A stretch of 64,000 nt of DNA from Kineosporiaceae bacterium (GTDB lineage: Bacteria > Actinomycetota > Actinomycetes > Actinomycetales > Kineosporiaceae), in contig JAEUJN010000076.1 in NCBI GenBank assembly GCA_016794595.1, forward strand, positions 1 to 64,000, read 5' to 3'. Position numbers and translations under genes: made by a program. Below the pieces are notes generated by a model that saw only the letters and a program-made list of their open reading frames with translations, was not told the origin of the DNA and did no database searches. This document shows, one piece after another, positions 42,689 to 53,900 of the stretch. Numbering within the stretch: position 1 is the stretch's first letter; each line of letters starts with the position of its first letter.

Positions 42689-44458
42689 TCAGGGGGCCAG
42701 GTCGAAGACCACGGCGTCACCGCGGTCGGTGCGGGTGATCCCCAGACCGTCCACCGGGTCATCCGCGGCGGTCGGCCACTTCGTCGGTTCGGTCCGTGAG
42801 CGGACCACGACCACGGTGCGGATCCCCCGCTCGCGCAGGGCGGAGACGCTCGCGACGTCCGGGAAGGTCCTGGCCTGCTCACGCAACAGTTGTTGCCCGC
42901 TGGCGTTGAAGCCACTGTCGCCGTTGGCGACCACCGGCCAGCCCTCGGTCGTCCAGAACATCAGGTGGTAGTCGGCCACCAGGCCCGAGGGCAGGATCAG
43001 GATCGGTTGGTCCAGGGCGGCCAGGTCGATCGGCGCTCGGGTCACCGTCCAGTGGGGAGTGCGGTCCAGGCCCTCGGTGTAGACCCCCAGGGACGGCAGG
43101 GCCAGCAGCCCGACGATCACCACCCGGGTCAGCGGGTCTCGCCCGCGCAGGTACCCGCCGGCGCCGGGACCACGCCAGCGGAGTTCCTCGCGCTGGTTCC
43201 ACTCCTCCACCAGGGCGTCGGTGATCCGGCTGATCGCCCCGGCCGCCAGCAGGCACAACCCGAGCGTCACCCAGATCATCAGGCGCCCCGGGGTGCGCAG
43301 GTGCTCCCACCCGGGCAGGTGGTCATGGAGCGGCAGATAGCTGAAACGGCCCCCCGCCGGGCCCCGGGTCCCGGTCGAGGCCACCGCCAGGGCAGCGGTC
43401 ACCGTGGCCAGCACGAGCCGGCGGCGCAGTGGCCAGGAGGAGATGAACACCCCGGCGACCGCCAGGCCGATCAGCAGGATCCCGGGCGACATGTACATCT
43501 CGGGCGGCCAGCGACGGACGATGTCCGCTCGCCACAGGTCCAGCGAACCACCCCAGATCCGGTTGGCATCGTTGGCCGTCAGCAGCCCGAACCAGGGCGG
43601 GGAGAACAGATCCAGCATGCCCTCGACGCGCTGCGCGTCGGGGTGAGCGGCCAGCACCCGCTGGTGGGGAATCACCAGCAGGACGGCGACGAGGGCGAAC
43701 AGACCTCCCCCGAGCAGGTGCGCCCCCACGACCCGGCGCAGCCGTCCGGGGCCGGCCCGGCGGCGTCCGGCGACCAGCCATCCGATCGTCCAGCAGGCCA
43801 TGATCGTGGCCAGGAAGTAGGCGAACCAGATGCCGGTGGCGAAGCCGTAGGTCAGTTGCCAGGCGGCCACCAGCCAGCCGGCCAGCACCCAGCCCGCCCG
43901 CAGGCGCTCCGGACGCCAGCCGTGGCGCAGGGACCAGCCGTGCCCGAGCGCCAGCAACGCGGCGGACAGGGCGATCCCACCGGTGGACAGGATGTTGATG
44001 TGGATCACCTGTGTGTCCCGCCAGGGGGCGAAGGCGAACCCGATCGATGCCAGCGAGGCCCCCGCCACGGACGCCCCCAGCACCCGGGCCAACAGGTAGG
44101 CACCGATCGCCGCGCCCAGGGTGGCCAGGAACAACGCCAGGTTCAGCTGGGCCAGGGCCCCGGACTGACCCTCGGGGGTGAGGAAGGCCAGCGGCAGGTA
44201 GCCGAGCACGACGTCGGTGTAGGCGAGGTTGTCCGGGGCCTGCTGGAAGGTGTTGGTGGTCCACATCGACGAACCGAGGGACGCCGGGTCCTGACGGACC
44301 GAGTGCCCGACCCAGGCCAGTTGCCAGGCGAAGTAGAGCGGGTCACCGAGGTCGCCCGCCACCGTGGTGGTCAGGCCGCTCAGCAGCTTCCACTCACTGG
44401 CCAGGGTGGCCCCCAGCGCGAGCAGCAGCGCCCAGCCGGCCTCGATGCGTCGCGACAT
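42689..44458 (-). CDS. Polytopic membrane protein, GT-C glycosyltransferase-like
   Basis: A 589-residue integral membrane protein with about ten to twelve helices over its first ~430 residues, then a soluble C-terminal domain. An acidic loop after the first helix ([16 protein letters not shown]) recalls the catalytic loop of lipid-linked-sugar GT-C enzymes, and no export signal other than helices is seen. The precise family is not recognised. Its ATG shares one base with the stop of the amidohydrolase (TGATG), so the two are co-translated. It may modify wall or lipid glycans; this is inference. Confidence 0.7.
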   Translation of the reverse strand: MSRRIEAGWALLLALGATLASEWKLLSGLTTTVAGDLGDPLYFAWQLAWVGHSVRQDPASLGSSMWTTNTFQQAPDNLAYTDVVLGYLPLAFLTPEGQSGALAQLNLALFLATLGAAIGAYLLARVLGASVAGASLASIGFAFAPWRDTQVIHINILSTGGIALSAALLALGHGWSLRHGWRPERLRAGWVLAGWLVAAWQLTYGFATGIWFAYFLATIMACWTIGWLVAGRRRAGPGRLRRVVGAHLLGGGLFALVAVLLVIPHQRVLAAHPDAQRVEGMLDLFSPPWFGLLTANDANRIWGGSLDLWRADIVRRWPPEMYMSPGILLIGLAVAGVFISSWPLRRRLVLATVTAALAVASTGTRGPAGGRFSYLPLHDHLPGWEHLRTPGRLMIWVTLGLCLLAAGAISRITDALVEEWNQREELRWRGPGAGGYLRGRDPLTRVVIVGLLALPSLGVYTEGLDRTPHWTVTRAPIDLAALDQPILILPSGLVADYHLMFWTTEGWPVVANGDSGFNASGQQLLREQARTFPDVASVSALRERGIRTVVVVRSRTEPTKWPTAADDPVDGLGITRTDRGDAVVFDLAP

Positions 44459-45570
44459 CAGACCCCGGCGGCCGGGACCACGACGCGCCCGCGCAGCACG
44501 CTCAGGCGGGGGTGGGCCACCGCCTGGACGTCGACGCGCGGGTCGGCGTCCAGCACCAGCAGGTCGGCTCCGGCACCCTCGTCCAGGCCTGGCCGGCCCA
44601 GCCAGGAACGGGCCCCCCAGCAGGCGCCGTCCAGGGCGCTGGTGGGCGGCAGCCCCGCGGTGACCAGCTCGGCGATCTCCTCGGCGATCCGGCCGTGGGC
44701 GACACTCCCGCCGGCATCGGTCCCGGCGAAGATCGGCAGGCCGGCGTCGAACGCGGCGCCGACGGTGGCGTACCGCTCGGTGTGCAGCCGCCGCATGTGG
44801 GCACCGTAAGTCGGGAACTTGGTTCCCGCAGCATCGGCGAAGTTCGGGAAGTTGGCGATGTTGACCAGGGTCGGCACGATCGCCACGCCGCGGGCCGCGG
44901 CCAGCGCGACGGTCTCGGGGGTCAGGCCGCTGGCGTGCTCGATGCAGTCGATCCCGGCCTCGATCAGGTCCTCGAGGCAGTCCTCCCCGAAGCAGTGCGC
45001 GGTCACCCGGGCACCCGCCGCGTGCGCGGCGTCCATGGCCTCGCGCAGGGCGTCGGCCGGCCAGCAGGGCGCCAGGTCGCCGACCTCGCGGTCGATCCAG
45101 TCGCCGACCAGCTTCACCCAGCCGTCGCCGCGGGCGGCCTCCTGCCGCACCATCGCGGCCAGGTCGCCCGGCTCCACCTCGTGGCCGATGCCGCGGATGT
45201 AGCGACTGGTGCGAGCGATGTGGCGCCCGGCGCGCACGATGCGGGGCAGGTCCGCACGGTCGTCGATCCAGCGGGTGTCGACCGGGGAACCCGCATCGCG
45301 GATCAGCATGGTGCCACCCGCGAGGTCGTCACGAGCCTGCCGCTCGCAGCTGCCTCGATCGTCGGTGATGCCACTCGGGTCGAGGCCGATGTGGCAGTGG
45401 GCGTCCACCAGTCCGGGGATCACCCAGGCATCGGCGATGTGGGTGACCTCCCCGCTGTGGCGCACGGGCTCGAAGGTGATGCGGCCATTGACCACCCAGG
45501 CCTGCTCGACCTCCTCGTCCGGCCCGACCAGGATGTGACCGCGCAGGTGCAGGACGCCGTCGGAACTCAT
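44458..45570 (-). CDS. Amidohydrolase, imidazolonepropionase-like
   Basis: A 370-residue metal-dependent hydrolase. The beta-barrel metal ligands appear in order: VDAHCHIGL (HxH), a Lys in GWVKLVGDW, VTAHCFGED, CIEHASGL and Asp in FAGTDAGGSVAH. This subgroup includes imidazolonepropionase-like and Xaa-Pro dipeptidase-like enzymes; the substrate is not predictable. It is coupled to the membrane protein gene, with ffh upstream across a terminator. Confidence 0.85.
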   Translation of the reverse strand: MSSDGVLHLRGHILVGPDEEVEQAWVVNGRITFEPVRHSGEVTHIADAWVIPGLVDAHCHIGLDPSGITDDRGSCERQARDDLAGGTMLIRDAGSPVDTRWIDDRADLPRIVRAGRHIARTSRYIRGIGHEVEPGDLAAMVRQEAARGDGWVKLVGDWIDREVGDLAPCWPADALREAMDAAHAAGARVTAHCFGEDCLEDLIEAGIDCIEHASGLTPETVALAAARGVAIVPTLVNIANFPNFADAAGTKFPTYGAHMRRLHTERYATVGAAFDAGLPIFAGTDAGGSVAHGRIAEEIAELVTAGLPPTSALDGACWGARSWLGRPGLDEGAGADLLVLDADPRVDVQAVAHPRLSVLRGRVVVPAAGV

Positions 45571-45640
45571 GGTGGGAAACCTAATGGCAGCCCCACCCCG
45601 AGTTCGACCACGACGCCACGGCGGCTCGGACCTCGCCGGA

Positions 45641-45684
45641 CTGTGTGGGGTTCACCACCGATGTCGGTGGTGAACCCCACACAG
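45641..45684 (-). terminator. Perfect 20-bp stem terminator after ffh
   Basis: Bases 45641-45660 are fully complementary to 45665-45684 with loop ATGT, beginning 9 nt after the ffh stop. No T-tract. It separates ffh from the amidohydrolase. Confidence 0.75.
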
Positions 45685-45693
45685 CCAGGGCAC

Positions 45694-47298
45694 TCAGCGG
45701 CCGAGGAACTTCTCGAATCCGGGGGGCAGTTCGAGGTTGCTCGGGTCGATCTGCCCGGGACCCTGACCCAGACCGAAAGCCCCACCGGGAGTGGACCCGG
45801 ACGAGGATGCCCCTTCCCGGGCCGCACGTTCCTGCTGGGCCCGCTTGGCCGGGTTCCCCGACTTCGCCTTGCCCTTGCGCGGCGGCGGCGCGGTCCGGCC
45901 CCGGGACTTCTTGCCACCCCCGCCGAGTCCGGGCATGCCGCCCATGCCCGGCATGCCACCCAGTCCGCGGCGCATCTGGCGCATCATCTTCTGCGCCTCG
46001 GTGAACCGCTCCATCAGGGTGTTCACGTCACTGACCTGGACCCCGGAGCCCTTGGCGATGCGCAGCCGCCGCGACCCGTTGAGGATCTTCGGCTGCCGGC
46101 GCTCCTGTGGCGTCATCGACTTGATGATCGCCTCGATCCGGTCCATCTCACGCTCGTCGAAGTTCTCCAACTGCTCGCGCAGCTCGCCCATCCCGGGCAG
46201 CATGCCGAGCATCTTCTTGATCGAGCCCATGTTGCGCAGCGCAGCCATCTGCTGCAGGAAGTCATCGAGGGTGAAGTCCTCGTCGGCGGCGAACTTGGCC
46301 GCCATCGCCTCGGCCTGCTTCTCGTCGAACGCCTTCTGCGCCTGCTCGATCAGAGTGAGCACGTCACCCATGTCGAGGATGCGCGAGGCCATCCGGTCGG
46401 GGTGGAACAGCTCGAAGTCGCTGAGCTTCTCCCCCGTGGAGGCGAACATGATCGGCTTGCCGGTGACCCCGACCACCGACAGCGCGGCACCACCGCGGGC
46501 GTCGCCGTCCAGCTTGGACAGCACCACCCCGGTGAAACCGACGCCATCGGCGAAGGCGTTGGCCGTGGCGACGGCGTCCTGGCCGATCATCGCGTCGACC
46601 ACGAACAGGATCTCGTCGGGGGTGACCGCGTCGCGGATGTCGGCGGCCTGGGCCATCATCTCGGCGTCCACGCCGAGGCGTCCGGCGGTGTCGACGATGA
46701 CGATGTCGTACTGCTTCTCGATCGCGTACTCGACACCCTGAGCGGCCACGGCCACCGGGTTGCCCGGTCCGGCGGCCGGGTTGGCCGCCGCACCCGAGGA
46801 CGAGGTGCCCGGATGAGGTGCGAACACCTTCACCCCGGCCCGCTCCCCGACCACGCTCAGCTGGTCGACGGCGTTGGGACGTTGCAGGTCACAGGCCACC
46901 AGCAGCGGGGTGTGGCCCTGCTCCTTCAGCCACAGCCCGAGCTTGCCGGCCAGGGTCGTCTTGCCCGCACCCTGCAGACCCGCGAGCAGGATCACCGTGG
47001 GCGGCAGTTTGGCGAGCTGCAGGCGGCGGGTCTCGCCGCCGAGCACCGCGACCAGCTCGTCGTGCACGATCTGCACGACCTGCTGGGCGGGGTTCAGCGC
47101 CTGGGACACCTCGGCCGAGAGCGCACGCTCGCGGATCTGGGCGCAGAACCGCCGGACGACGGGCAGCGCCACGTCGGCGTCCAGGAGGGCCCGGCGAATC
47201 TCCCGGATCGTCGCGTCGACGTCGGCCTCGGACAGCCGCCCCTTGCCGCGCAAGGACTTGAAGGTCGCGGCCAGCCGCTCGGAGAGGGATGCGAACAC
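45694..47298 (-). CDS. ffh: Signal recognition particle protein Ffh
   Basis: A 534-residue SRP54 GTPase that delivers nascent membrane proteins to FtsY. The N domain is followed by the G domain with LLAGLQGAGKTTLAGKLG, DTAGRLGVD and TKLDGDARGG (as SKLDGDARGG here). The Met-rich M domain contains LGMLPGMGELREQLENFD and ends in a Gly/Met/Lys-rich tail. A ~25-residue Ser/Ala/Pro insertion (HPGTSSSGAAANPAAGPGNP) sits in the G domain. Its receptor ftsY is 11 kb away on the same strand. Confidence 0.97.
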   Translation of the reverse strand: MFASLSERLAATFKSLRGKGRLSEADVDATIREIRRALLDADVALPVVRRFCAQIRERALSAEVSQALNPAQQVVQIVHDELVAVLGGETRRLQLAKLPPTVILLAGLQGAGKTTLAGKLGLWLKEQGHTPLLVACDLQRPNAVDQLSVVGERAGVKVFAPHPGTSSSGAAANPAAGPGNPVAVAAQGVEYAIEKQYDIVIVDTAGRLGVDAEMMAQAADIRDAVTPDEILFVVDAMIGQDAVATANAFADGVGFTGVVLSKLDGDARGGAALSVVGVTGKPIMFASTGEKLSDFELFHPDRMASRILDMGDVLTLIEQAQKAFDEKQAEAMAAKFAADEDFTLDDFLQQMAALRNMGSIKKMLGMLPGMGELREQLENFDEREMDRIEAIIKSMTPQERRQPKILNGSRRLRIAKGSGVQVSDVNTLMERFTEAQKMMRQMRRGLGGMPGMGGMPGLGGGGKKSRGRTAPPPRKGKAKSGNPAKRAQQERAAREGASSSGSTPGGAFGLGQGPGQIDPSNLELPPGFEKFLGR

Positions 47299-47368
47299 CC
47301 CTTCAGCCTAACCGTGACCGCTGCCCTGGCCGCGGTCGCCGGGGTGGTGGGGCGTGCGAGATCGGCGA

Positions 47369-47773
47369 TCAGTGGCCCTGCGGCACTCGGAACGTCACGC
47401 CCACATCGCCGTAGGGCTGGCTCCTCCGCTTGATCCAGCCGCCGACCACGCCCCCGATCCGGCTCGCCACGACCTGGAAGCCGCCGTACTTGGACCGGAT
47501 CAGGTCGTGGATACGGGCCAGCTCGGCCGCATCGGCCAGCACCACGTCAACCTCCGCCGGCCGGCTGTCCGGCTTCGGGTTCCCGCGCATGTCACAGGCC
47601 TGGACGACGGCCCGCGGGGTGTGCCGCAACCGCTTGGCCTTGCCGGAGGTCGAGGAGGTGTAGAAGCCGATGCGGCCATCGCCGAGGTCGGCCAGCCAGA
47701 CCGGTGTGGAGACCTCGGTGCCGTCACGCCGGGTGGTCGTGAACCGGAGGTACTTCTCGTCGCGCAGAGGCAT
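47369..47773 (-). CDS. PPOX-class F420-dependent oxidoreductase-like protein
   Basis: A 134-residue split-barrel flavin/deazaflavin-binding protein. YLRFTTTRRDGTEVSTPVW, GRIGFYTSSTSGKAKRLRHT and VVQACDMRGNPK fit the PPOX-class F420-dependent family, which uses F420H2 to reduce varied compounds. The cofactor is inferred from actinobacterial relatives. ATG 47773 has no ribosome binding site but a TACTGT box 7-12 nt upstream, so the mRNA may be leaderless. It is divergent from the giant helicase gene. Confidence 0.82.
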   Translation of the reverse strand: MPLRDEKYLRFTTTRRDGTEVSTPVWLADLGDGRIGFYTSSTSGKAKRLRHTPRAVVQACDMRGNPKPDSRPAEVDVVLADAAELARIHDLIRSKYGGFQVVASRIGGVVGGWIKRRSQPYGDVGVTFRVPQGH

Positions 47774-47779
47774 TGGCCG

Positions 47780-47785
47780 ACAGTA
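47780..47785 (-). promoter_or_regulatory. Candidate -10 box for a leaderless transcript
   Basis: On the minus strand TACTGT ends 6 nt before the ATG of the F420-type gene, so transcription would begin at the start codon. No clear -35 is present. Confidence 0.35.
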
Positions 47786-47970
47786 GACCCCGGGGGCGAC
47801 CGGTGGGCACAGCACGATCCGGTCGGGCTGGAGAGCTCACCCGGATTCCCGACAGGCGTCACCTCGGCGACCCAGCGGTTCCCGGGCTTCACCCCGGCTG
47901 CCGTGGGGCCATCCGGTCCTGAGGCCGGCGGCGCACGACCGGCCTGGCCGACCGTGTCGGTGGCCCGCCC

Positions 47971-47976
47971 TACAGT
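47971..47976 (+). promoter_or_regulatory. Candidate -10 box for the helicase gene
   Basis: TACAGT ends 7 nt before ATG 47984, the same spacing as the divergent box at 47780-47785. Again there is no ribosome binding site at the usual distance, which supports a leaderless mRNA. Confidence 0.35.
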
Positions 47977-47983
47977 GCGGGGC

Positions 47984-50900
47984 ATGCGCATCGACGTCGA
48001 GCTCGTCGCGGCAGGCTCGGTCGGTCATGCCACAGCGCATCTGGGGACCCCGTTCGTGCAGCGGTTGGCGGTCGCCTTCCCGGACGCCGCCGAGCCGGTC
48101 GAGGAGCCTCGCGTCGAGGTGGTCCTGCGCGACGCCCTGGGCGAGCAGCTCACCCTGCCCTTTCTCGCCCGGCGTCCCCAGCTGGCACCCGGCCAGGCCT
48201 GGGTCCTGGATGCCCCGGAGATCCGACTGGATGCCGCAGCGCTGAGCCGGGTGGACACCCAGACCGGGGCCGACCTGCTCGTGACCGTTCACGCCCGCGG
48301 GGTCCGGCCAGTGGTGCACCACCAGCCGGTCACCGTGCTGGCCTCCCGGCAATGGCTGCTGGACCCCGAGGCCCCGCTGCGCAGCCTCGAGCACCTGGCC
48401 GCGTTCGTCCAGCCCCATCACCCGTGCGTGCTCCAGATCGTGGGCAGCGTGGGAGACGAGCTCCTGCGAGCCACGAAGAAGGCTTCCCTGGCAATCGGTG
48501 ACGTGCCCGCGGAGCGGATCGACGCGATCGTGGCGGCCACCTTCACAGCCGTGCACCGGCGGGACATCAGCTACGCCGAACCGCCCCCCAGCTGGGGCTA
48601 CGGCCAGCTGGTACGCACCCCGGACGACGTCCTCACCGGTCGGGTCGGCACCTGCCTGGACACCACGCTCACTCTGGCCGCCATCCTGGAGCACCTGGGC
48701 ATCGGGACCCAGCTCTGGGTGGTGCCCGGCCATGCCTTCCTCGGCTACTGGCGGGGCAGCGGGCTGGCCCTGCCCGAGGCGGTCAGTCTGCAGGCCGCCT
48801 CGGCGGTGAACGCCGTGGACCTCGGCGCGGTCGGCCTGGTGGAGACGACCTTCCTCACCCGTGAGCGACGGCCGCCGTCCGACCTGGTGCGCCGGGCCCG
48901 TCAGGCGCCGGTCGACGCCTGGATCCGGACCGGGTCGGCCCGGATCCTGGGCGTTGTCGACATCGGCACGGCCCGGCTGACCGGCCTGCTGCCGCTGCCC
49001 GCTCGCCGGGCCCGCGACGACGGCGTGATCGAGGTCGTCGAGTACCGGGCCGCACCGCCCGCGGCCGGCCGGGTCGGTTCGGCCACGGCTCCTGCTGCTG
49101 ACACGGCAACCGACGTCGCGGGCCGTCCCGCTGCCCCGGCTCCTATCGCACGCTCCGCCGGAGCGGGGATCGGGGAGGCGCCCCACCCGGCACGCGCGGT
49201 ACCGGCCACCCCTGCCCGGGTGCAGCAGTGGAAGAACGCACTGCTCGACCTCACCCTGCGCAACCCGTTGCTGTCCATGACCTCTCGACTGACCCAGCTG
49301 CCGCTGTCGGTGCCGCACGGTGAGCTGGGAACGGTCACGGACCTGCTGCAGACGGGGCGCTCGATCACCCTGCGGGAGCCGGGTGACCTGGCCTGGGCGG
49401 CGTCCGCGCTGCTGGCCGGCTCGTCCCGGACCGCCCTGCCCGGCGACATCGCCCGCAACCTGCTGGCCCAGCGCTCGACCCTGTTCAGCGACGTCCAGCC
49501 CGGTGAGCATCACCCGCGCATCGACCGGCTGCGGTACCGGGCCCGCACGGGGGTGCAGGAGACCGGCGCGAACCTGCTCATGCTCACCGTCGGTCGGCTC
49601 GACTGGCACCTGGGCGAGCGCCGGCTCGCTGCCCCGGTGCTGTTGATGCCGGCCCGGATCAAGGGCGTCATGCCGCCCTACAAGGTGGAGGCCGATCCCG
49701 CCGGTCAGCTCACCGTGAACCTGTCGCTGCTCGAGAAGCTGCGTCAGGAGTTCGGGTTCACGGTGCCCGGGCTCGCCGATCTGCCACCACGTGCCGACGG
49801 CGACGGCGTGGACGTCGCGGCCGCGCTGCGGCTGCTCCGTGAGGCGATCGCCGATTCCGGGCTGCCGTTCCGGGTGGACGACGAGGCCAGGCTGGCCATC
49901 CTCGCCTACACCGGGTACCTGCTCTGGCGCGATCTCGATGACCACTGGGAGCGCTTCCTCGAGGCGCCCCTGCTGCGTCACCTGGCCCTGACCCCCACCG
50001 AAGCGATGGCCGAGCCGACGGCCGAACCAGGAACGGTGCAGGCGCCCGGCAAGGGCGGCCCCGGCGCCCCGGACCTGGACGAGATCACCGCAGCCTCTCC
50101 CCTGCCGCTGGACGCGTCGCAGGCCGCCGCCGTGGCCGCCGCCCGGGCGGGGCGCAGCTTCGTCCTGGAGGGACCCCCCGGAACCGGGAAATCCCAGACC
50201 ATCGCGGCCATCCTCGCCGACCAGCTCGCCCGGGGCGCATCGGTGCTGTTCGTGGCCGAGAAGGGCGCGGCCCTGGACGTGGTCCGAGCCCGGTTGACCG
50301 AGATCGGCCTGGACGAACTGACCCTGGACCTGCACGACGACCAGGCGCGCCCGAGCGAGGTCCGCGCCCAGCTCAAGCGCGCCCTCGACCTGCGGCCGCG
50401 CCCCGATCGCCAGGCCTACACCAGCGTCGCCGGAGACCTCGCCGCCAGCGGCGCGGCCCTGGCCGACTACGCCGGCCGGGTTCACCAGCCCAACCCCGCC
50501 GGACTGTCGCTGTACGCGGCCCGATCCCTGCAACTGATCCGAGGCGGCGGTCCGACCCTGAGCGTGCCGCCGGACGTGCCCGGCGCCCGCGAGGCGGTGG
50601 CCGCCGCCGTGCCCGCGCTGCTCAGGCTGACCGAGAACGACCGGTTGGCCTGGGGTTTCGCCGGCGTGGCGGCAGCGCCCGACTCCCTGGCACCACTGCT
50701 CGGGCGAGCGGACGCCGCCGTGGAGGCGCTGGAGCTGCCGGCCCCGGCCTCGTCCGCGCTGGCGAGCTGCGAGGTCCTCGACGAACTGCGCACGGTGGCC
50801 ACGCTGCTGGCCTTCGACGCCGACCCGCCGACCCTGGCCGAGGTGGGCAGCCGTCGCTGGCAGGAGGCGGCAGCCGAGCTGGAACACCGCCTCGGCGCGC

Positions 50901-53900
50901 TGCGCCGGCGGTACGAGGACGAGCTCGCCGTGTTCGAGCCGACCGTGACCGCGATGGACCTCGGCGAGCTGGACGCCGTCCGGCAACGCGTGCGCGAGGC
51001 ACGGGCCTCCTTCGTCCTCGGACGGCGCCGGCGGCTGCTGGCCGCCGCCGCACCGGTCCTGGTGCACCTGCGACCGGGGGCTCAGCTCGCCCCCCGCGAC
51101 CTGCCGCAGCTCACCGAACGGGTCACGGCCGTGGCCCGGGAGGCACGCTCGATCGCCGCGGCCTGGCGCGCGCTGCCCGGGTGCGCTGTCCTGCCGCAGG
51201 ACGTGCAGCCGCTGACCGACGAGGGGGCCCGGGTGATCGGGCACCGGCTGGCCGCCCTGCGCACGTCGGCCGCCGCCCTGACCCGGCTACCGGACCGGCC
51301 GGCCGCAGCCGTGGTCGCCGCCCGGCGCGCCGATCCGCCTCTGGCCCCGGCCGGGCGGACCCAGGTCGAGGCCGTCGCCGATGCCCTCGCACCGGTCTGC
51401 GCCGCACTCCAGGTCCGCGAGAGCGACCTGCGGCACTGGTCGGCCGGCACCGCTGGGGGCTTGGTGGGCACCTGGGCCCGCACCGCCACCCGGCGGCGCG
51501 AGGATCCGGCCGGGGCAGGGCTGCGACGCTGGGCGGAGGCGGCCGAGGCCCTGCGCCCCCTGACCGGTCTCGCCGAGGCCGCCCGCCGCCAACTGCTCGA
51601 CGCCGAGGTGCCGCCCGAGGGTGCCGTGGCGGCACTGGAGCGAGGACTGGCCGCTGCCTCGGTGACCGAACGCCGAGATCACCACGGCTTCGGGGGTTTC
51701 GACGCTCGCCGGCACGACGCGGTGCTCGACCAGTTCTGTGAGTCGGCGGACGCCCTGCGGCAGTGTCTGCGTGAGGTGCTCCCGGCCACCGTGGTGGACC
51801 GGCGCCCGTTCGCGCCCCGGAACCGAACCGGAGCCACCGGCGTGATCGACTCGGTGGGCAGCGCGATCGGTGCCGTGGGGGCCCTCGAGCGCGAGGTGAA
51901 CCGCACCCGCCGGGGATTGTCGGTGCGCCGGCTGCTGCAGCAGTTCGGGCCGGTCATCGCCGAGGTGACCCCGTGTCTGCTGGTCAGCCCCGACTCCCTG
52001 GCCCGGTTCGTGCCACCGGAGGCGATGACCTTCGACCTGGTGGTCTTCGACGAGGCGTCCCAGATCACGGTGGCCGACGCCGTGGGGGCCCTCGGGCGGG
52101 CCCGCGCCGCGGTGATCGCCGGCGACTCGCGGCAGCTCCCCCCCAGCCGGTTCGGGACGGCGGCCGCCGAGGAGGAGCAGGCCGTCACCCCGTCCCAGGC
52201 CGAGGGTCAGTCCGCGGCCGTCCTGTCCGACTACGGCGTCGTCCCGGACGAGGAGTCGATCCTGTCCGAGGCAGTGGCCGCCGGGGTGCCGCGATTGTGG
52301 CTGTCCTGGCACTACCGCAGCCGGGACGAGTCGCTGATCGCCTTCTCGAACCGGCACTACTACGACGACCGGCTGCTGACCTTCCCGGCTGTCCCCGGAC
52401 GCGGCCAGGACAGCGGGATCAGCCTGACCCGGGTCCCGGGCCGGTTCGTCCGCAGTGGCAGCGACCCCACCGGGGCACTGCGGACCAATCCGGTGGAGGC
52501 CACCGCCGTGGTCGAGGAGGTCGTGCGTCGCTGGCGGGCCGGGCAACGCTCGATCGGCGTGGTCACCTTCAACGTGCAGCAGCGCGGGCTGATCGAGTCG
52601 ATGCTGCGCGAGTCGGGCGAGGCCGAGTTGCTGCTCGCGCTGGAGAACCGCCAGGAGGGCGTGTTCGTCAAGAACCTGGAGAACGTGCAGGGCGACGAGC
52701 GGGACGTCGTCCTGTTCTCCACCGGGTTCTCCGCCGACGCCCGTGGGGTGCTGCCGTTGAACTTCGGCCCGCTCAACCGCCTCGGGGGGGAACGCCGCCT
52801 CAACGTCGCCGTCACCCGGGCCCGGCGCCGGGTCATGGTGTTCTCCTCCTTCGACCCGAGCGACCTGCGTGCCGACCAGACCTCCTCGGTGGGCATCAAA
52901 CACCTGCGGGCCTACCTCGAACTGGCCGCCGCGGGCAGCGCCCCGCCGCCGCGCGCCGAGGCCACCGTCGACCGGCATCGGGACGACGTCGCCGGCCGGC
53001 TCCGGGCGGCCGGGCTGGGGGTGAGCACCGCCCTGGGAACCTCCGAGTTCCAGGTCGACCTCGCGATCACCTCGAGCGCCGCGCCGGCGGGATCACCGCC
53101 GTCCCTGGCCGTGCTGCTGGACGGCGAGAGCTGGGCCGCCCGGCGCACCACCGCCGACCGGGACGCGTTGCCGGTCACCGTGTTACGGGAGGTGTTGGGC
53201 TGGCCGGACGTGATGCGGATCTGGTTGCCCGACTGGCTCCAGGACCCGGACCGGGTGATCGCCCGGGTGCTCGAGCGCGCGGAGCAGGCGCGCACCGGCG
53301 TCCAGCGCCACGGTGAGCGGAGGCGCTCGGCGATCAGTTTGTCCGCGCCGGACCTGCTCGCGCCCGACCCTGCCGAGGGGTCACTCACCCAGGAGCGATC
53401 TCTCGTCGTGGATCCACTCGTGCGCGAGGACTCACTCCGGCCCGAGGATCCACTCGTTGTCGAGGAGGGCCCTGCCCCCGACGGCTCGGGTGACCCCGAA
53501 CACGCCGGCACCCGCACGGGCGACCACTCGAGGGCTGATCCGGTCGGCTGGCACGGAGCGGCCGAGGACCGGGCCGAACCGTTCCGGGCGTTCGTCCCGC
53601 ACCTGGTGGGCACCGTGAACCGGTTGGACTGCCTGAACCAGCACCGGCTGACCGGGCACCTGGAGGACCTGGTCCGCGAGATCGTCGCAGTGGAGGGCCC
53701 GCTGTCCGCCCTCCGGCTGACCCGCCATGTCCTGGCCTGTCACGGCGTGAGCCGGGTACAGCCCCAGCGGGTCACCGACCTGGTCAAGGCCCTGCCCGCC
53801 GAGCTGCGCCGGGACGAGGAGGGTTTCATCTGGCCTGCCGGGCGCGACCCCTCGACCTGGCGGGGGTACCGGCCGGTGGCGCCGCAGGAGAAGCGTCCGG

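Noticed and set aside
42674-42689. Palindrome ACCGACCACGGTCGGT as a terminator
   Set aside because: Its end touches the stop codon of the membrane protein gene and the stem is short, so it may be chance in coding DNA.
44512-47433. 973-codon plus-strand frame opposite the amidohydrolase and ffh
   Set aside because: It spans two clear minus-strand genes and a terminator, and no motif is recognisable.
47837-51244. 1135-codon minus-strand frame inside the giant helicase gene
   Set aside because: The plus strand carries ordered, conserved domains. The antisense product is Gly/Gln/His-rich filler.
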